Positions 6,850 through 15,700 of a DNA stretch of 19,956 nt are shown here, one piece after another. The notes beneath the pieces are model-generated. The model was not told the origin of the DNA. It searched no databases and worked only from the letters and a program-made list of their open reading frames with translations. Location: NCBI GenBank assembly GCA_003641405.1, contig QNAF01000009.1, positions 1 to 19,956 on the forward strand, given 5' to 3'. The DNA is from Candidatus Zixiibacteriota bacterium (GTDB lineage Bacteria; Zixibacteria; MSB-5A5; GN15; FEB-12). Numbering within the stretch: the first letter of the stretch is position 1; each line of letters starts with the position of its first letter. The translations under genes and the position numbers were made by a program.

Positions 6850-6855
6850 ACTTCA

Positions 6856-7716
6856 ATGTCAACTCAAATCACCACTGCCTTCGTTGAGCAGTATAAAAAC
6901 AACGTACAACTCCTGTCCCAGCAGAAAGGATCTCGCCTTCGTGATTGTGTCCGTATGGAATACGTAACCGGCACTAACGCTTTCTTCGAGCAGATTGGCG
7001 CTGTTACCGCTGTAAAGGGAACCTCTCGCCATGGCGATACCCCCCAAATTGACACCCCCCATGCTCGTCGCCGTGTAACCCTGGCTGATTTTCGCTGGGC
7101 TGACCTCATTGACGACGATGATAAGGTCAAGATGCTTATTGATCCTACCAGTTCCTATGCCGCATCTGCTGCCGCAGCTATGGGCCGGGCTATGGATGAC
7201 GAGATCATTGCCGCTTCTATCGGCTCTGCTGATACTGGCGTGGCTGGTGGCACTGCCGTTGCCCTTCCTGCAAGCCAGCAGATTGCCGTAGGTGCTGTCG
7301 GACTTACCATCGAGAAGCTGATTCAGGCCAAGGAAATCCTTTGGGCTGCTGATATTGACGAAGAGTTGCCCCTGTATATTGCCGTAACCGGCCAGCAGCT
7401 TGGCGACTTGCTCCGTACCACCGAGGTAACCTCTTCTGATTACAACACCGTTAAGGCACTTGTCCAGGGTTCTATCTCATCCTTCATGGGCTTCAACTTC
7501 AAGCGGTCTGAGCGGATTGATAACACCACCACCACACGCCATTGCTTCGCATGGGCGCAGGATGGTATCTGTCTCGGTGTAGGTCGTGATGTTATCGGTC
7601 GTATCTCTGAGCGTGACGACAAGAACTATTCCACTCAGGTCTTCTATGCCATGAACATCGGCGCTACCCGGATGGAAGAGGCAAAGGTTGTTCAGATTGA
7701 TTGTCTTGAATCTTAA
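6856..7716 (+). CDS. Major capsid protein
   Basis: This protein builds the icosahedral shell. At 286 residues it resembles the phage capsid family that includes the BPP-1 capsid protein, which has an HK97-type fold. The N-terminal arm (MSTQITTAFVEQYKNNVQLL) is followed by a segment around SRHGDTPQIDTPHARRRVTL (57-76). A conserved region, FRWADLIDDDDKVKMLIDP (79-97), leads into the 'AAAAMGRAMDDEIIAA' helix, which is typical of this family. The C-terminal part shows RDVIGRISERDDKNYSTQV and ends shortly after GATRMEEAKVVQI. It lies in its own segment between two hairpins with a strong ribosome binding site. Assignment is firm from sequence pattern and from its place after the scaffold. Confidence 0.92.
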   Translation: MSTQITTAFVEQYKNNVQLLSQQKGSRLRDCVRMEYVTGTNAFFEQIGAVTAVKGTSRHGDTPQIDTPHARRRVTLADFRWADLIDDDDKVKMLIDPTSSYAASAAAAMGRAMDDEIIAASIGSADTGVAGGTAVALPASQQIAVGAVGLTIEKLIQAKEILWAADIDEELPLYIAVTGQQLGDLLRTTEVTSSDYNTVKALVQGSISSFMGFNFKRSERIDNTTTTRHCFAWAQDGICLGVGRDVIGRISERDDKNYSTQVFYAMNIGATRMEEAKVVQIDCLES

Positions 7717-7722
7717 TCCCCT

Positions 7723-7758
7723 AACCCGCCTCCCCCTAATAAGGGTGGGCGGGTTTTT
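7723..7758 (+). terminator. Strong intrinsic terminator after the capsid gene
   Basis: AACCCGCC (7723-7730) pairs perfectly with GGCGGGTT (7748-7755), extended inward by C-run/G-run pairing, and is followed by five T (7754-7758). This is a textbook rho-independent terminator 6 nt after the capsid stop. As the next structural genes lie on the same strand just beyond, some readthrough must occur unless there is another promoter that I cannot see, so it probably reduces downstream expression relative to capsid. Confidence 0.85.
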
Positions 7759-7761
7759 ATT

Positions 7762-8196
7762 ATGCTTAAAAGTGACCAAATCGTATTAGGTGAATCTATC
7801 AAGATGGGCGATGACCTGTACTCTGCCGATTGTGGTGGGGCTGTCCGTAGCTGCTATATCTCGTTCACCACCAAGGAAGAGACTGCCAAGGGTGATGTTG
7901 TTCACCTCGCCACCCTTAATCCTGGCGCTATCCGTATCCACGGCCTTCTCAGTTCACTGAAGACCAACGAGAAGTATAGCCTTGGCTTCATGGATTACCA
8001 GGACAAGATGGGGCGCAAGGCCGCAGGTGACGATAAAGGTTTTGACAAGAAATTAACAGGAACACCCTTGTCGAACTTTAACGCGAATACCTGTTTTATG
8101 CAGACCCAAGATGGTGTGCGCGTTATTGCTACCGCCTTGGTATCATCTAAAAAAGGAACCACTATTGAGGGTGTGATTTACTACACTAACAACTAA
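7762..8196 (+). CDS. Putative capsid cement/decoration protein
   Basis: The 144-residue product lies directly after the major capsid gene, where BPP-1-like and many other phages encode a cement protein that stabilises the shell from outside. The sequence is rich in beta-forming segments (SCYISFTTKEE, GDVVHLATLNPGAI, GVRVIATALV, GVIYYTNN) and has no catalytic motif, consistent with a small beta-rich decoration fold. The start is uncertain. The ATG at 7762 lies just after the terminator T-run and has no ribosome binding site. An in-frame ATG at 7804 (MGDDLYSADCGG) has AGGTGA (7788-7793) 10 nt upstream and would give 130 residues. The longer form is listed to keep the whole frame. Function is inferred mainly from position. 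Confidence 0.65.
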   Translation: MLKSDQIVLGESIKMGDDLYSADCGGAVRSCYISFTTKEETAKGDVVHLATLNPGAIRIHGLLSSLKTNEKYSLGFMDYQDKMGRKAAGDDKGFDKKLTGTPLSNFNANTCFMQTQDGVRVIATALVSSKKGTTIEGVIYYTNN

Positions 8197-8753
8197 TGGC
8201 CTCACCTACTGATATATGCAATATTGCCTTAGCACATGTGGGCAGCAAGAGCATTATTGACCTTTCAGATGAAAGTAAAAGGGCTAGGCTCTGCAAGCAA
8301 TTCTATCCTGTCTTCAGGGAGGAGCTGCTTAGGGCGCACCCTTGGAACTTTGCCATAGCGGAGGCGGAGCTTGCCGAAAAGGTGGCTACGCCTCTGTTTG
8401 GTTTTGATAAGATATACTCGCTGCCTGCTGACTTTTTACGGCTAGTGCGTCTACAGAATAGGTATATCGACTACCGGTTAGAGGGTGGAAATCTCCATGC
8501 GAATGAAAGCCCTATCCAAATAAAGTATGTGCAAATTATCGAGGACTCTGAGCGGTTCGATTCGAGCTTCACACTTGCACTATCCTATCGCCTTGCCTCT
8601 GCCCTTGCCCTTCCCCTTGCGGACGACAATAACCTTCACAACATAATGGTTGACCGTTACCGGAAAGAGGTGGCAAATGCCCGGAGCATGGACGCACAGG
8701 AAAACCCTGCAACTCAAATTCAGGCCGATGAATGGCTTGACTCTCGGTATTAA
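8196..8753 (+). CDS. Head-to-tail adaptor (T7 gp11-like tail tubular protein A)
   Basis: This 185-residue protein is expected to form the ring between portal and nozzle. The N-terminus has the family opening SPTDICNIALAHVGSKSI (3-20) and the signature HPWNFA (48-53) within a segment of the 'lR.HPW.FA....eLa' type. Next comes a beta region (FDKIYSLPADFLRLVRLQ) and a helical C-terminus rich in Leu/Ala (LALSYRLASALALPLADD). The length is close to T7 gp11 (196 residues). Its ATG overlaps the previous TAA as TAATG and its TAA overlaps the nozzle ATG, so it is translated in a chain with both neighbours. Confidence 0.88.
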   Translation: MASPTDICNIALAHVGSKSIIDLSDESKRARLCKQFYPVFREELLRAHPWNFAIAEAELAEKVATPLFGFDKIYSLPADFLRLVRLQNRYIDYRLEGGNLHANESPIQIKYVQIIEDSERFDSSFTLALSYRLASALALPLADDNNLHNIMVDRYRKEVANARSMDAQENPATQIQADEWLDSRY

Positions 8754-10534
8754 TGAAAGCGAACGTAACCAAAACTAACTTCACAGCGGGCGAGCTGTCA
8801 CCACGGCTCCTTGGTTATGTTGACTTTGACAAGTACCAAAACGGGGCCAAGCGTCTCCGTAACATGGTCGTCCACCCCCATGGGGGTGTTACCCGTAGAC
8901 CGGGAACACAGTTTATTGCAGCGGTTAAGAACGATGCTGCTGCAAACAGTCGTGTTCGGTTAGTTCAATTTTCCTTTTCAGTTACCCAGAATTACATCCT
9001 TGAGTTTGGCCATAACTATATCCGCTTCTACAAAGAGCATGAGCAGATTGAAGATGCAGGTTCACCTGTCGAGGTGGCCAGCACCTACACTGAGGCTGAG
9101 GTTTTCGAGCTTAAATATGTGCAATCAGCAGACAAACTCTTTATCGTTCACCCTAATCATGCCCCTGCCGAACTTACCAGGACGAGTCATATAGCTTGGA
9201 CGTTGGCAGATATGTCTTTTATCGCAGCGCCGAGCGAGTGGACCGCAGGTAATTACCCCTCTGTCGTTTCTCTTTACCAGCAACGGTCAGTCTTTGCCGC
9301 CACCCCCAACGAGCCGCAGCATGTCTGGGGTAGCGTTGTTGGTGATATTTACGACTTCACCGTTCCTGGCACAGCCACAGACGAAGACCCCTTTACTTAC
9401 CAGATAGCATCTGACAGCGTTAACGCTATCAACTGGTTATCAACGGGTGAGCGGATTACAGTTGGCACTGTAGGTGCGGAGTTCTCGCTTGGCTCGACCC
9501 GTGACGGCGAGGCTTTAACGGCCACCAATGTGAAGGTGGTCAGGGAAACGAACTATGGTTCAGCCCGGCACGTTGATCCTATCAGAATTGACAACTCAGT
9601 CCTTTACGTCCAGTTTGGTGAACGCAAGATAAGGGAACATGCCTATGATATTTATTCTAATGGCTCAACTGGTGCGGATGCGACAATCTTCTCGGAACAC
9701 ATAACGCAGACGGGTATCATCGAGACTGCATACCAGAATGAACCAGACTCTATCTTATGGGCCTTGCGGAATGATGGGAAGCTGGCAGGCCTAACTTATG
9801 AGAGGCAGCAGAAGATATTAGCATGGCATCAGCATAACCTTGGTGGCACAGATTCGAGCATCATCTCTGTTGCAGCAACGAACAGCACGATTGACCCGAC
9901 AAGTTCTGATTACGCACCAAACGCAGACGAGGTATGGCTGGCCGTTGAGCGCACGATAGATGGAGCTACCCATACCTATATTGAAACCATGGTAAGCCAA
10001 GATGCTACGGAAGTGGTTCAAGCAGAGATGTACCACCTTGATTGTGGGCTTATTGGCAACTTTCCTGCCGGGACAAGCACTGTTTCTGGACTAGCCCACC
10101 TTGAAGGGGAGACTGTTCAGGTGGTTGTTGACGGGGCCACACACCCTGACCGTGTTGTCTCTTCCGGTGCTATCTCACTTGATGGAACTTATAACGATGT
10201 GCAGGTTGGCTACCAAGAAGACGCTATTATCGAAACCATGCCACTAACCGAAGGCGGCAACCAAGGCGATGCCTTCATGCAAATGAAGCGGATAAGTCGG
10301 GTTAGGTTGCTACTGCATGAGACGTTGGGTGTTATGATTGGCCCGAACGATGACGAGCTGGACAGGATACACATGGGGCCAGGCTTAATGAATAATGCAC
10401 CTGGCCTTGTCACTGGTATCGAGGTTGAAGACTTCCCTGGTGATTTCGAGAGGGAGGGAACTATCGTGATAAAGCAAACCCAACCACTACCCTTAACCGT
10501 CTTGGCGTTAGTGGCCGAGTATAGGACACAGTAA
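8753..10534 (+). CDS. Tail nozzle / stabilisation protein (T7 gp12-like position)
   Basis: The 593-residue protein starts with FTAGELSPRL (10-19) and HPHGGVTRRPGT (41-52), hallmark motifs of a large family of podovirus tail proteins that form the closed distal tube. The remainder is beta-rich, with a motif region YQQRSVFAATPNEPQHVWGS (about 179-198) typical of the family's beta-propeller-like part. The position directly after the adaptor agrees. It is linked to both neighbours by TAATG overlaps without a clear ribosome binding site at its own start. Proteins of this family are often annotated only as 'structural protein'; the nozzle role comes from family and order. Confidence 0.88.
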   Translation: MKANVTKTNFTAGELSPRLLGYVDFDKYQNGAKRLRNMVVHPHGGVTRRPGTQFIAAVKNDAAANSRVRLVQFSFSVTQNYILEFGHNYIRFYKEHEQIEDAGSPVEVASTYTEAEVFELKYVQSADKLFIVHPNHAPAELTRTSHIAWTLADMSFIAAPSEWTAGNYPSVVSLYQQRSVFAATPNEPQHVWGSVVGDIYDFTVPGTATDEDPFTYQIASDSVNAINWLSTGERITVGTVGAEFSLGSTRDGEALTATNVKVVRETNYGSARHVDPIRIDNSVLYVQFGERKIREHAYDIYSNGSTGADATIFSEHITQTGIIETAYQNEPDSILWALRNDGKLAGLTYERQQKILAWHQHNLGGTDSSIISVAATNSTIDPTSSDYAPNADEVWLAVERTIDGATHTYIETMVSQDATEVVQAEMYHLDCGLIGNFPAGTSTVSGLAHLEGETVQVVVDGATHPDRVVSSGAISLDGTYNDVQVGYQEDAIIETMPLTEGGNQGDAFMQMKRISRVRLLLHETLGVMIGPNDDELDRIHMGPGLMNNAPGLVTGIEVEDFPGDFEREGTIVIKQTQPLPLTVLALVAEYRTQ

Positions 10535-10974
10535 TGGGCGCAGTAATGGGAATCATAGGTGGCGTTTTAGGCGCTGCCGGGTCTATCCAAGCAGGTCGTG
10601 AACAGGCAGCTATAAGCAATGCCCAAGCAACGTGGAAAGACTACGAGGCAGGGGTAGCCGAGCAAAATGCCGAGTATGCCGTCTATATGCACGCCAGAGA
10701 CACGCAGAAGGTCATGGGTGCACAGAAGGCCGCTTACGCAGCAAGTGGTGTTAAAGTGGACACAGGTAGCCCACTCGACGTTATGGACGAAACAAGCAGA
10801 ATAGCCGAGGCTGAACAGTATAATATCCGCAGAGAAGGACAACAGAAGTCCGCAGCCCTCAAGGGGGAGGCAGGGCTTTTACGCATGGGCGCACAATCAC
10901 AGATTACAGGCTCAACCTTATCAGGTGCAAGCCAGGCCTTTTCATCATTTTCTAAAGTTGGCGGTTCTAACTAA
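10534..10974 (+). CDS. Internal virion/ejection protein (T7 gp14-like)
   Basis: This 146-residue protein follows the nozzle gene, as gp14 follows in T7-type order. The N-terminus (1-18) is a glycine-rich hydrophobic segment (MGIIGGVLGAAGSIQAG) that could insert into a membrane. It is followed by a long Gln/Ala/Glu helix and the conserved stretch AAYAASGVKVDTGSPLDVMD (about 68-87), shared by small podovirus internal proteins. In T7 the equivalent protein leaves the capsid during infection and forms a pore in the outer membrane. The ribosome binding site AGGA (10523-10526) fits the ATG at 10534; a second in-frame ATG at 10546 is possible. Confidence 0.78.
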   Translation: MGAVMGIIGGVLGAAGSIQAGREQAAISNAQATWKDYEAGVAEQNAEYAVYMHARDTQKVMGAQKAAYAASGVKVDTGSPLDVMDETSRIAEAEQYNIRREGQQKSAALKGEAGLLRMGAQSQITGSTLSGASQAFSSFSKVGGSN

Positions 10975-12749
10975 TGGCACGAATACCAGAATTGGCAACA
11001 AGCAAGCGAGTCATGGAAACCCAACTCTCTCCAGGCGGGCAGGGTTGGGGTGCGGCAAGGAGTGGGGCAAATGCCTTGGCTCGTGGCGTGCAGGACATGG
11101 CAAGGGCATTAGAGGTAACAGCCGAACAAGCACGGATAGTTGACCGTCAAAAAGCTGAGATGGCATATCAGTCATCAGCACAAGGTATAGTTGATTTAGC
11201 GAAGAGGGCAGAAGGAAGTTACGCTACATCTGCCGCAGAGAAAGCAAACGAAGACCTTGATAAGCTGAGGTCAAAGACTCTTGATAACGCTTGGGGTTCG
11301 TCTGCTAATGAACTGTCATTGGCAACAGGTAAGATAAACCTACAAAGCCAAGCAATCCTTATGGGTCATGTCCGTGAGCAACAAAAAGTTGCTGACCGTG
11401 ATGTAGCCGCAGCAGGTGTAGCGCAAAGTAATGTAGTCATGGCAAGGGTAGCTCCTGCTGCAATAGCACCTATAGCTGTTAATCAGGCAGACGAGAACTT
11501 AAATAGACGTATTGAGTTATACCGAAGCAGGACAGGGAATGACATGCCTGCTGAGAACAAAGCATTAATCCACAAGGCGCTTGTCGGTGAATTTGCTTTA
11601 AATGGTTTTATCCAGGGCTTTTCAGATAATCCAGTTGCAACTATGGATGTGTGGGAAGCTGATAAGGATAAGTTGCGTGGCACAATGGACGTAAAGAACT
11701 ACGCAGCGTTGCAGAAGAAAGCCGCTAAACACTTGCACCAAGTTGATTTTATAAAACTTGATGCAGAGATGAAGGGTAAATTTACAGACCCCGACACAGG
11801 TAAAATTGATAACAGGGCAGCCGCTGATTGGCTCCTTGACCCGCAGAACATCGACAGCGCCGAATACAAACACCTTACCTACTCCGATAGGGTTCAGTTG
11901 TCAGGGGCTTACGAGGGTGCGTACAATAGAGAGGTCAGGCAACAGGCAGTCCAGAAGGAAGCTGATAGGCAATCATTGATGATGGCAGCTTGGGAAATGG
12001 CACATTCAGAAAGCCCAGAAGATATAACCACGATGATTAATGCCCCTGGGACAAAAGATATATTATCTGCTAGTGACCTATCTATTATCGAGCGTCAGCA
12101 AAAAGAAGGGATGTGGACAGAAGACCAAGAGTTCAATGCGCAGTGGTCTATCCTTAACGGTGATTGGAAAGACACGGCATCTATCATGTCGAATACCAAC
12201 CCTAACTCAAGCAGCCCATCTTTTTACAATAACCTCTTGGTAAGGGCAAGCGGGAAAGAAGACCCTCACAAGGCAGCAGGGAACCCTAACTATTTCGGGC
12301 AGGTCAACTCGGTCTTTATGCAAGAGGTTGATTACGCTGCTGGTGGCTCCGCAAGTAAACGAAGAGAGTTAAGGTCAAAGTGGTTTAGGCCTGTCCAGCG
12401 TGAGATTTTACGCCGTTATCGTGCTGCTGATATATCACCATATTCGCCAGAGATGCAGGATATTGTCTACGATGTTATTGGTTCATTTGATAAATATATA
12501 GAGAAAGACGGTGAATTTGAGAAGGCAGGGGCAATCGCTAATTTCTTCGGTCAAAGTGAGACTATGCCAAGTGGACTTGCCGAAAAAGGTAAGGCACAGC
12601 CTCAGCAGCAGGAAGAGTTTTCCGATGAAGATATTTCAGCCACAGCCATGGAAGGTTCAGAGGCCGAGGCTGTTCAGGCAATGGTTGAGAAATATGGGGC
12701 TGACCCTGAGATGGCAAAACAGTTAGTGCAAGAACTGAGGGGTGAATAG
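10974..12749 (+). CDS. Large internal virion protein, probable gp15 equivalent
   Basis: The 591-residue protein is the middle gene of three in the gp14-gp15-gp16 arrangement. It is mainly alpha-helical, rich in Ala, Gln, Glu and Lys, and shows no hydrophobic membrane segment and no enzyme motif that I recognise. The N-terminus (LSPGGQGWGAARSGANALAR, about 18-37) leads into long helices, and the C-terminus is very acidic (about 555-591). In T7, gp15 forms a helical tube in the periplasm for DNA passage. T7 gp15 is longer (747 residues). The assignment comes from order and composition rather than a sequence motif. Confidence 0.65.
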   Translation: MARIPELATSKRVMETQLSPGGQGWGAARSGANALARGVQDMARALEVTAEQARIVDRQKAEMAYQSSAQGIVDLAKRAEGSYATSAAEKANEDLDKLRSKTLDNAWGSSANELSLATGKINLQSQAILMGHVREQQKVADRDVAAAGVAQSNVVMARVAPAAIAPIAVNQADENLNRRIELYRSRTGNDMPAENKALIHKALVGEFALNGFIQGFSDNPVATMDVWEADKDKLRGTMDVKNYAALQKKAAKHLHQVDFIKLDAEMKGKFTDPDTGKIDNRAAADWLLDPQNIDSAEYKHLTYSDRVQLSGAYEGAYNREVRQQAVQKEADRQSLMMAAWEMAHSESPEDITTMINAPGTKDILSASDLSIIERQQKEGMWTEDQEFNAQWSILNGDWKDTASIMSNTNPNSSSPSFYNNLLVRASGKEDPHKAAGNPNYFGQVNSVFMQEVDYAAGGSASKRRELRSKWFRPVQREILRRYRAADISPYSPEMQDIVYDVIGSFDKYIEKDGEFEKAGAIANFFGQSETMPSGLAEKGKAQPQQQEEFSDEDISATAMEGSEAEAVQAMVEKYGADPEMAKQLVQELRGE

Positions 12750-15700
12750 TGGGAGAGTTACTACAACGCATACAGGATAAAAGTAATCAGTCACTTGCTC
12801 AACGCCTCCGAGGTGAAACGCCCATCCTGCCAATGAAAGTAACGCCTGACGCTCAAGCATCTGCCATGGCCTCTATGGAAGATAAGGTTAACGGGATAGT
12901 TGACCTAGCTCCTGAGCCAGTACAGGGTTATATAAGAAACAGGCTCGGAAAGACTTTACCCATGAGGGCCATGAGGACAGTCCTAGAAAGTGCCTCTGAC
13001 TCAGTTGATACTCTCAAGGAAGAGTGGGCCAAAGGTGAAGACCTTGGCGTAAACATCATTGATACAGGGACAAGGGCCGAGCATGAAAATCGTGTCCGTG
13101 GTTGGGTAGGCGATGATACCTATGACAACATGCCCGGAGTTGCAAAAGAATTCCTTCACGCTGCGGCTACAGAATCAGTAACAGGCGACTACTGGAAGCG
13201 GCGGCTTGTTGACCATACATCTACCATCCAGGAAGACTTAATAGTCGATACAACCTTGGGCGCAATTATCTCCGGCGGCGTTGGTGTTGTTGCTGCCCCC
13301 GCAAAGGGCGTGGCCGTTGGTGCAGCAGCCAAGGTTAAATCTGCCATCCATTCAGGATACTTGTTCATGACCCGTGGCGTTGCCGGGGCTACCGTTGACG
13401 CACCTGCAAATCTCTATTCAGAGGTGCTGTTTAGAGAAGATAAGCCTATCGCTGCTTTGGTGACAGGTGTTGGTATTAGCGTTGCCGGGGCAATCACAGT
13501 TGAACGGGCTATGAGTAAGACGCTTGACGGAACTCTCGCTAGGATTTCTCCAGACTTTTGGCAGCAACAAGCGAAAGCTCCTGATGTTATTTCAATGACA
13601 GGCGGCAATAGCAAATTGACAGAATTAGCACGATTAGCAGATGAAGGTGACGAGAGAGCATTAGGCGAGCTTACAGCTATCATAGCGAGGACTCGAAAGC
13701 TAAAGGATACTGTGACACCATTTATCCCGGAGCTTGACGCTGCGAGTATCAAGGCCGCAGTAGACGAGTTACCACCACGAGTGGCTGTTCCTACGAACCT
13801 GAACAGAACAGCCATGTGGAAGGCAGCGGAAAAGGCTACTGTCGAGCCGGGCGCTGAGTCTATTGCTAAGGTTGATGAAGTAACCACTGCCCTTGCCCAT
13901 GTTGACGTTGCCAAATCGTTCGACAAGGCGAAGAAGAAGCTGACCAAGGAAATGGTTGAGCTTGACATTAAGAGTCACCCTGCCCATGCAATGGCCTCTT
14001 ATATCGAGAAGGCTGGCGGAATTAACGCTACAGGGTTAAAAAATGTAGACGTTCCATACGCAGAAACAGCAGAACTCCGCAAGTTGTTCCCTAAGATGTT
14101 TAGCAAGGGAGTTGACATTAACTATTCAGCCTTGATTAACACGAGCAAGGAGTTTGGTTACGGGACTGATATGCGTAAGATGTTCGATTATATGCGTATG
14201 ACTCCGAATAAAAAACAGTTCACCGAATACACCGAGGCCATGCTGTCAAAGGAATTTGACGAGATGTACCAGGGCATGTTCGATGTTCGTAAATTTGAGC
14301 TTGAGCAGAAGTTGATGGGCGCACAGGTTGACCTTGCTGATTTAACCAAGAGCAGCAAATACAAACGCATACCCACCAAGGACGAGATTGTAGCCCTCCG
14401 TGGCGCTGTCAAAGTGGCCAAATCAGTTCGCAGCATCTCAAAGAAACAAGCCTTTGATTCTATGACAATGGCCGAGAAGCAGGCAAGTAATAACGCTGCT
14501 GCTAAAATGGCAGAGTATAAAGCTGCAATCAAGGCGAGGCGTGAGCAGGCCAAGATAGAGATAAGGTTAAACAAGGCTATCCTATCACCGTCTGTTGACC
14601 CCGCATGGCAAGAGCAGCTTGCAGTCGCTATGCAGACATGGGCAGGCAAGTCGGCCAAGCAGGTGATTGAGGGTATCCCTGATAAGAACATGGGACAATT
14701 CCTCGCTACCCAGGTGAAGGACTCACCCCTTGGCGATGCGGTCAGCACCTTTATGAACAGCGATGAGTATATCAAGTTCTTATCTTTGCCAAAGAGAAAA
14801 AGTGTCGACCAGTTAACCCTAGATGATTGGGGTGTTATCGACAGGTTCCAGAAGTCATTCAACATGCTTGGCCGCAACGAGAAACAGCTTTCGTCTGCTC
14901 TTGAAAAGGCCAATCTTTCACAGGTAGTGGCCGAGATTAACCATAACCTGGCAGTTAACCCTAACATCCTTAGCGAGGTTGGCAGCAAGGCTGCTGAGGA
15001 TAGGAACATATTGGAACGGCTATCCTACCCTTTGCTGAAGGTCATGCCTTCGCTGAAACGTATGCGGTTCATTGCCCGTGATTTTGATAACTTTGCTGAT
15101 AATGGCATCTTCAAGCGTATAGTCGTTGACCGGGCGACCGAGGCCGAACGCCATTGGCTTGAGCTTGGTAACAAGTATATGCCACGAGTTCAGAAGGTGT
15201 TTGATTCTATCGGAGCTGAGGATCTCCAAAAACACTTTGCTTCCAAGGTAACATTTAAGGCTGGTGGCCATACCCTGGATTGGACAAGAGAGCGGTTGTT
15301 TATGGCAGGGTTAAACTCTGGCAATAGTTGGAACAAGGCAGCGCTGCTGAATACCATCGAGAATGAGTTGAAAGATTCAGGGATTGTTGCGGAAGTCTCG
15401 GAGAATGTGATTGGTGATATAACCTCTTTACTCACTAAGGGTGAGCAGAAGGCCATTAAGGAATTTTGGAGTATAACCAAAGAGCTTGGGCCACAACTCT
15501 CTGATGTTCACAAGACACTTACCGGCAAGACCATGAAGATAGAGGGCAATATGTTCCCTATCGCAGCAGAGGCAGACAGGCTTGCTGTAGGATCAGAGAA
15601 GACAGCGGAGAACATTCTCGAAAAGAATAATTATAGTAGTGCTTGGAAATCCCCCCAAGGCCGGAATATGCGAACCATGCGTAAGGGTGGGACAAAGAGG

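Noticed and set aside
6826..6850. Small hairpin CTTTT...AAAAG just before the capsid ribosome binding site
   Set aside because: Only about five A:T pairs; too weak to be a regulatory structure by itself.
13414..15009. Long antisense frames (for example 13414-13968 and 14188-15009 on the - strand)
   Set aside because: They lie wholly opposite the well-supported 1406-residue gene and have the Ser/Leu-rich composition expected of shadow frames.
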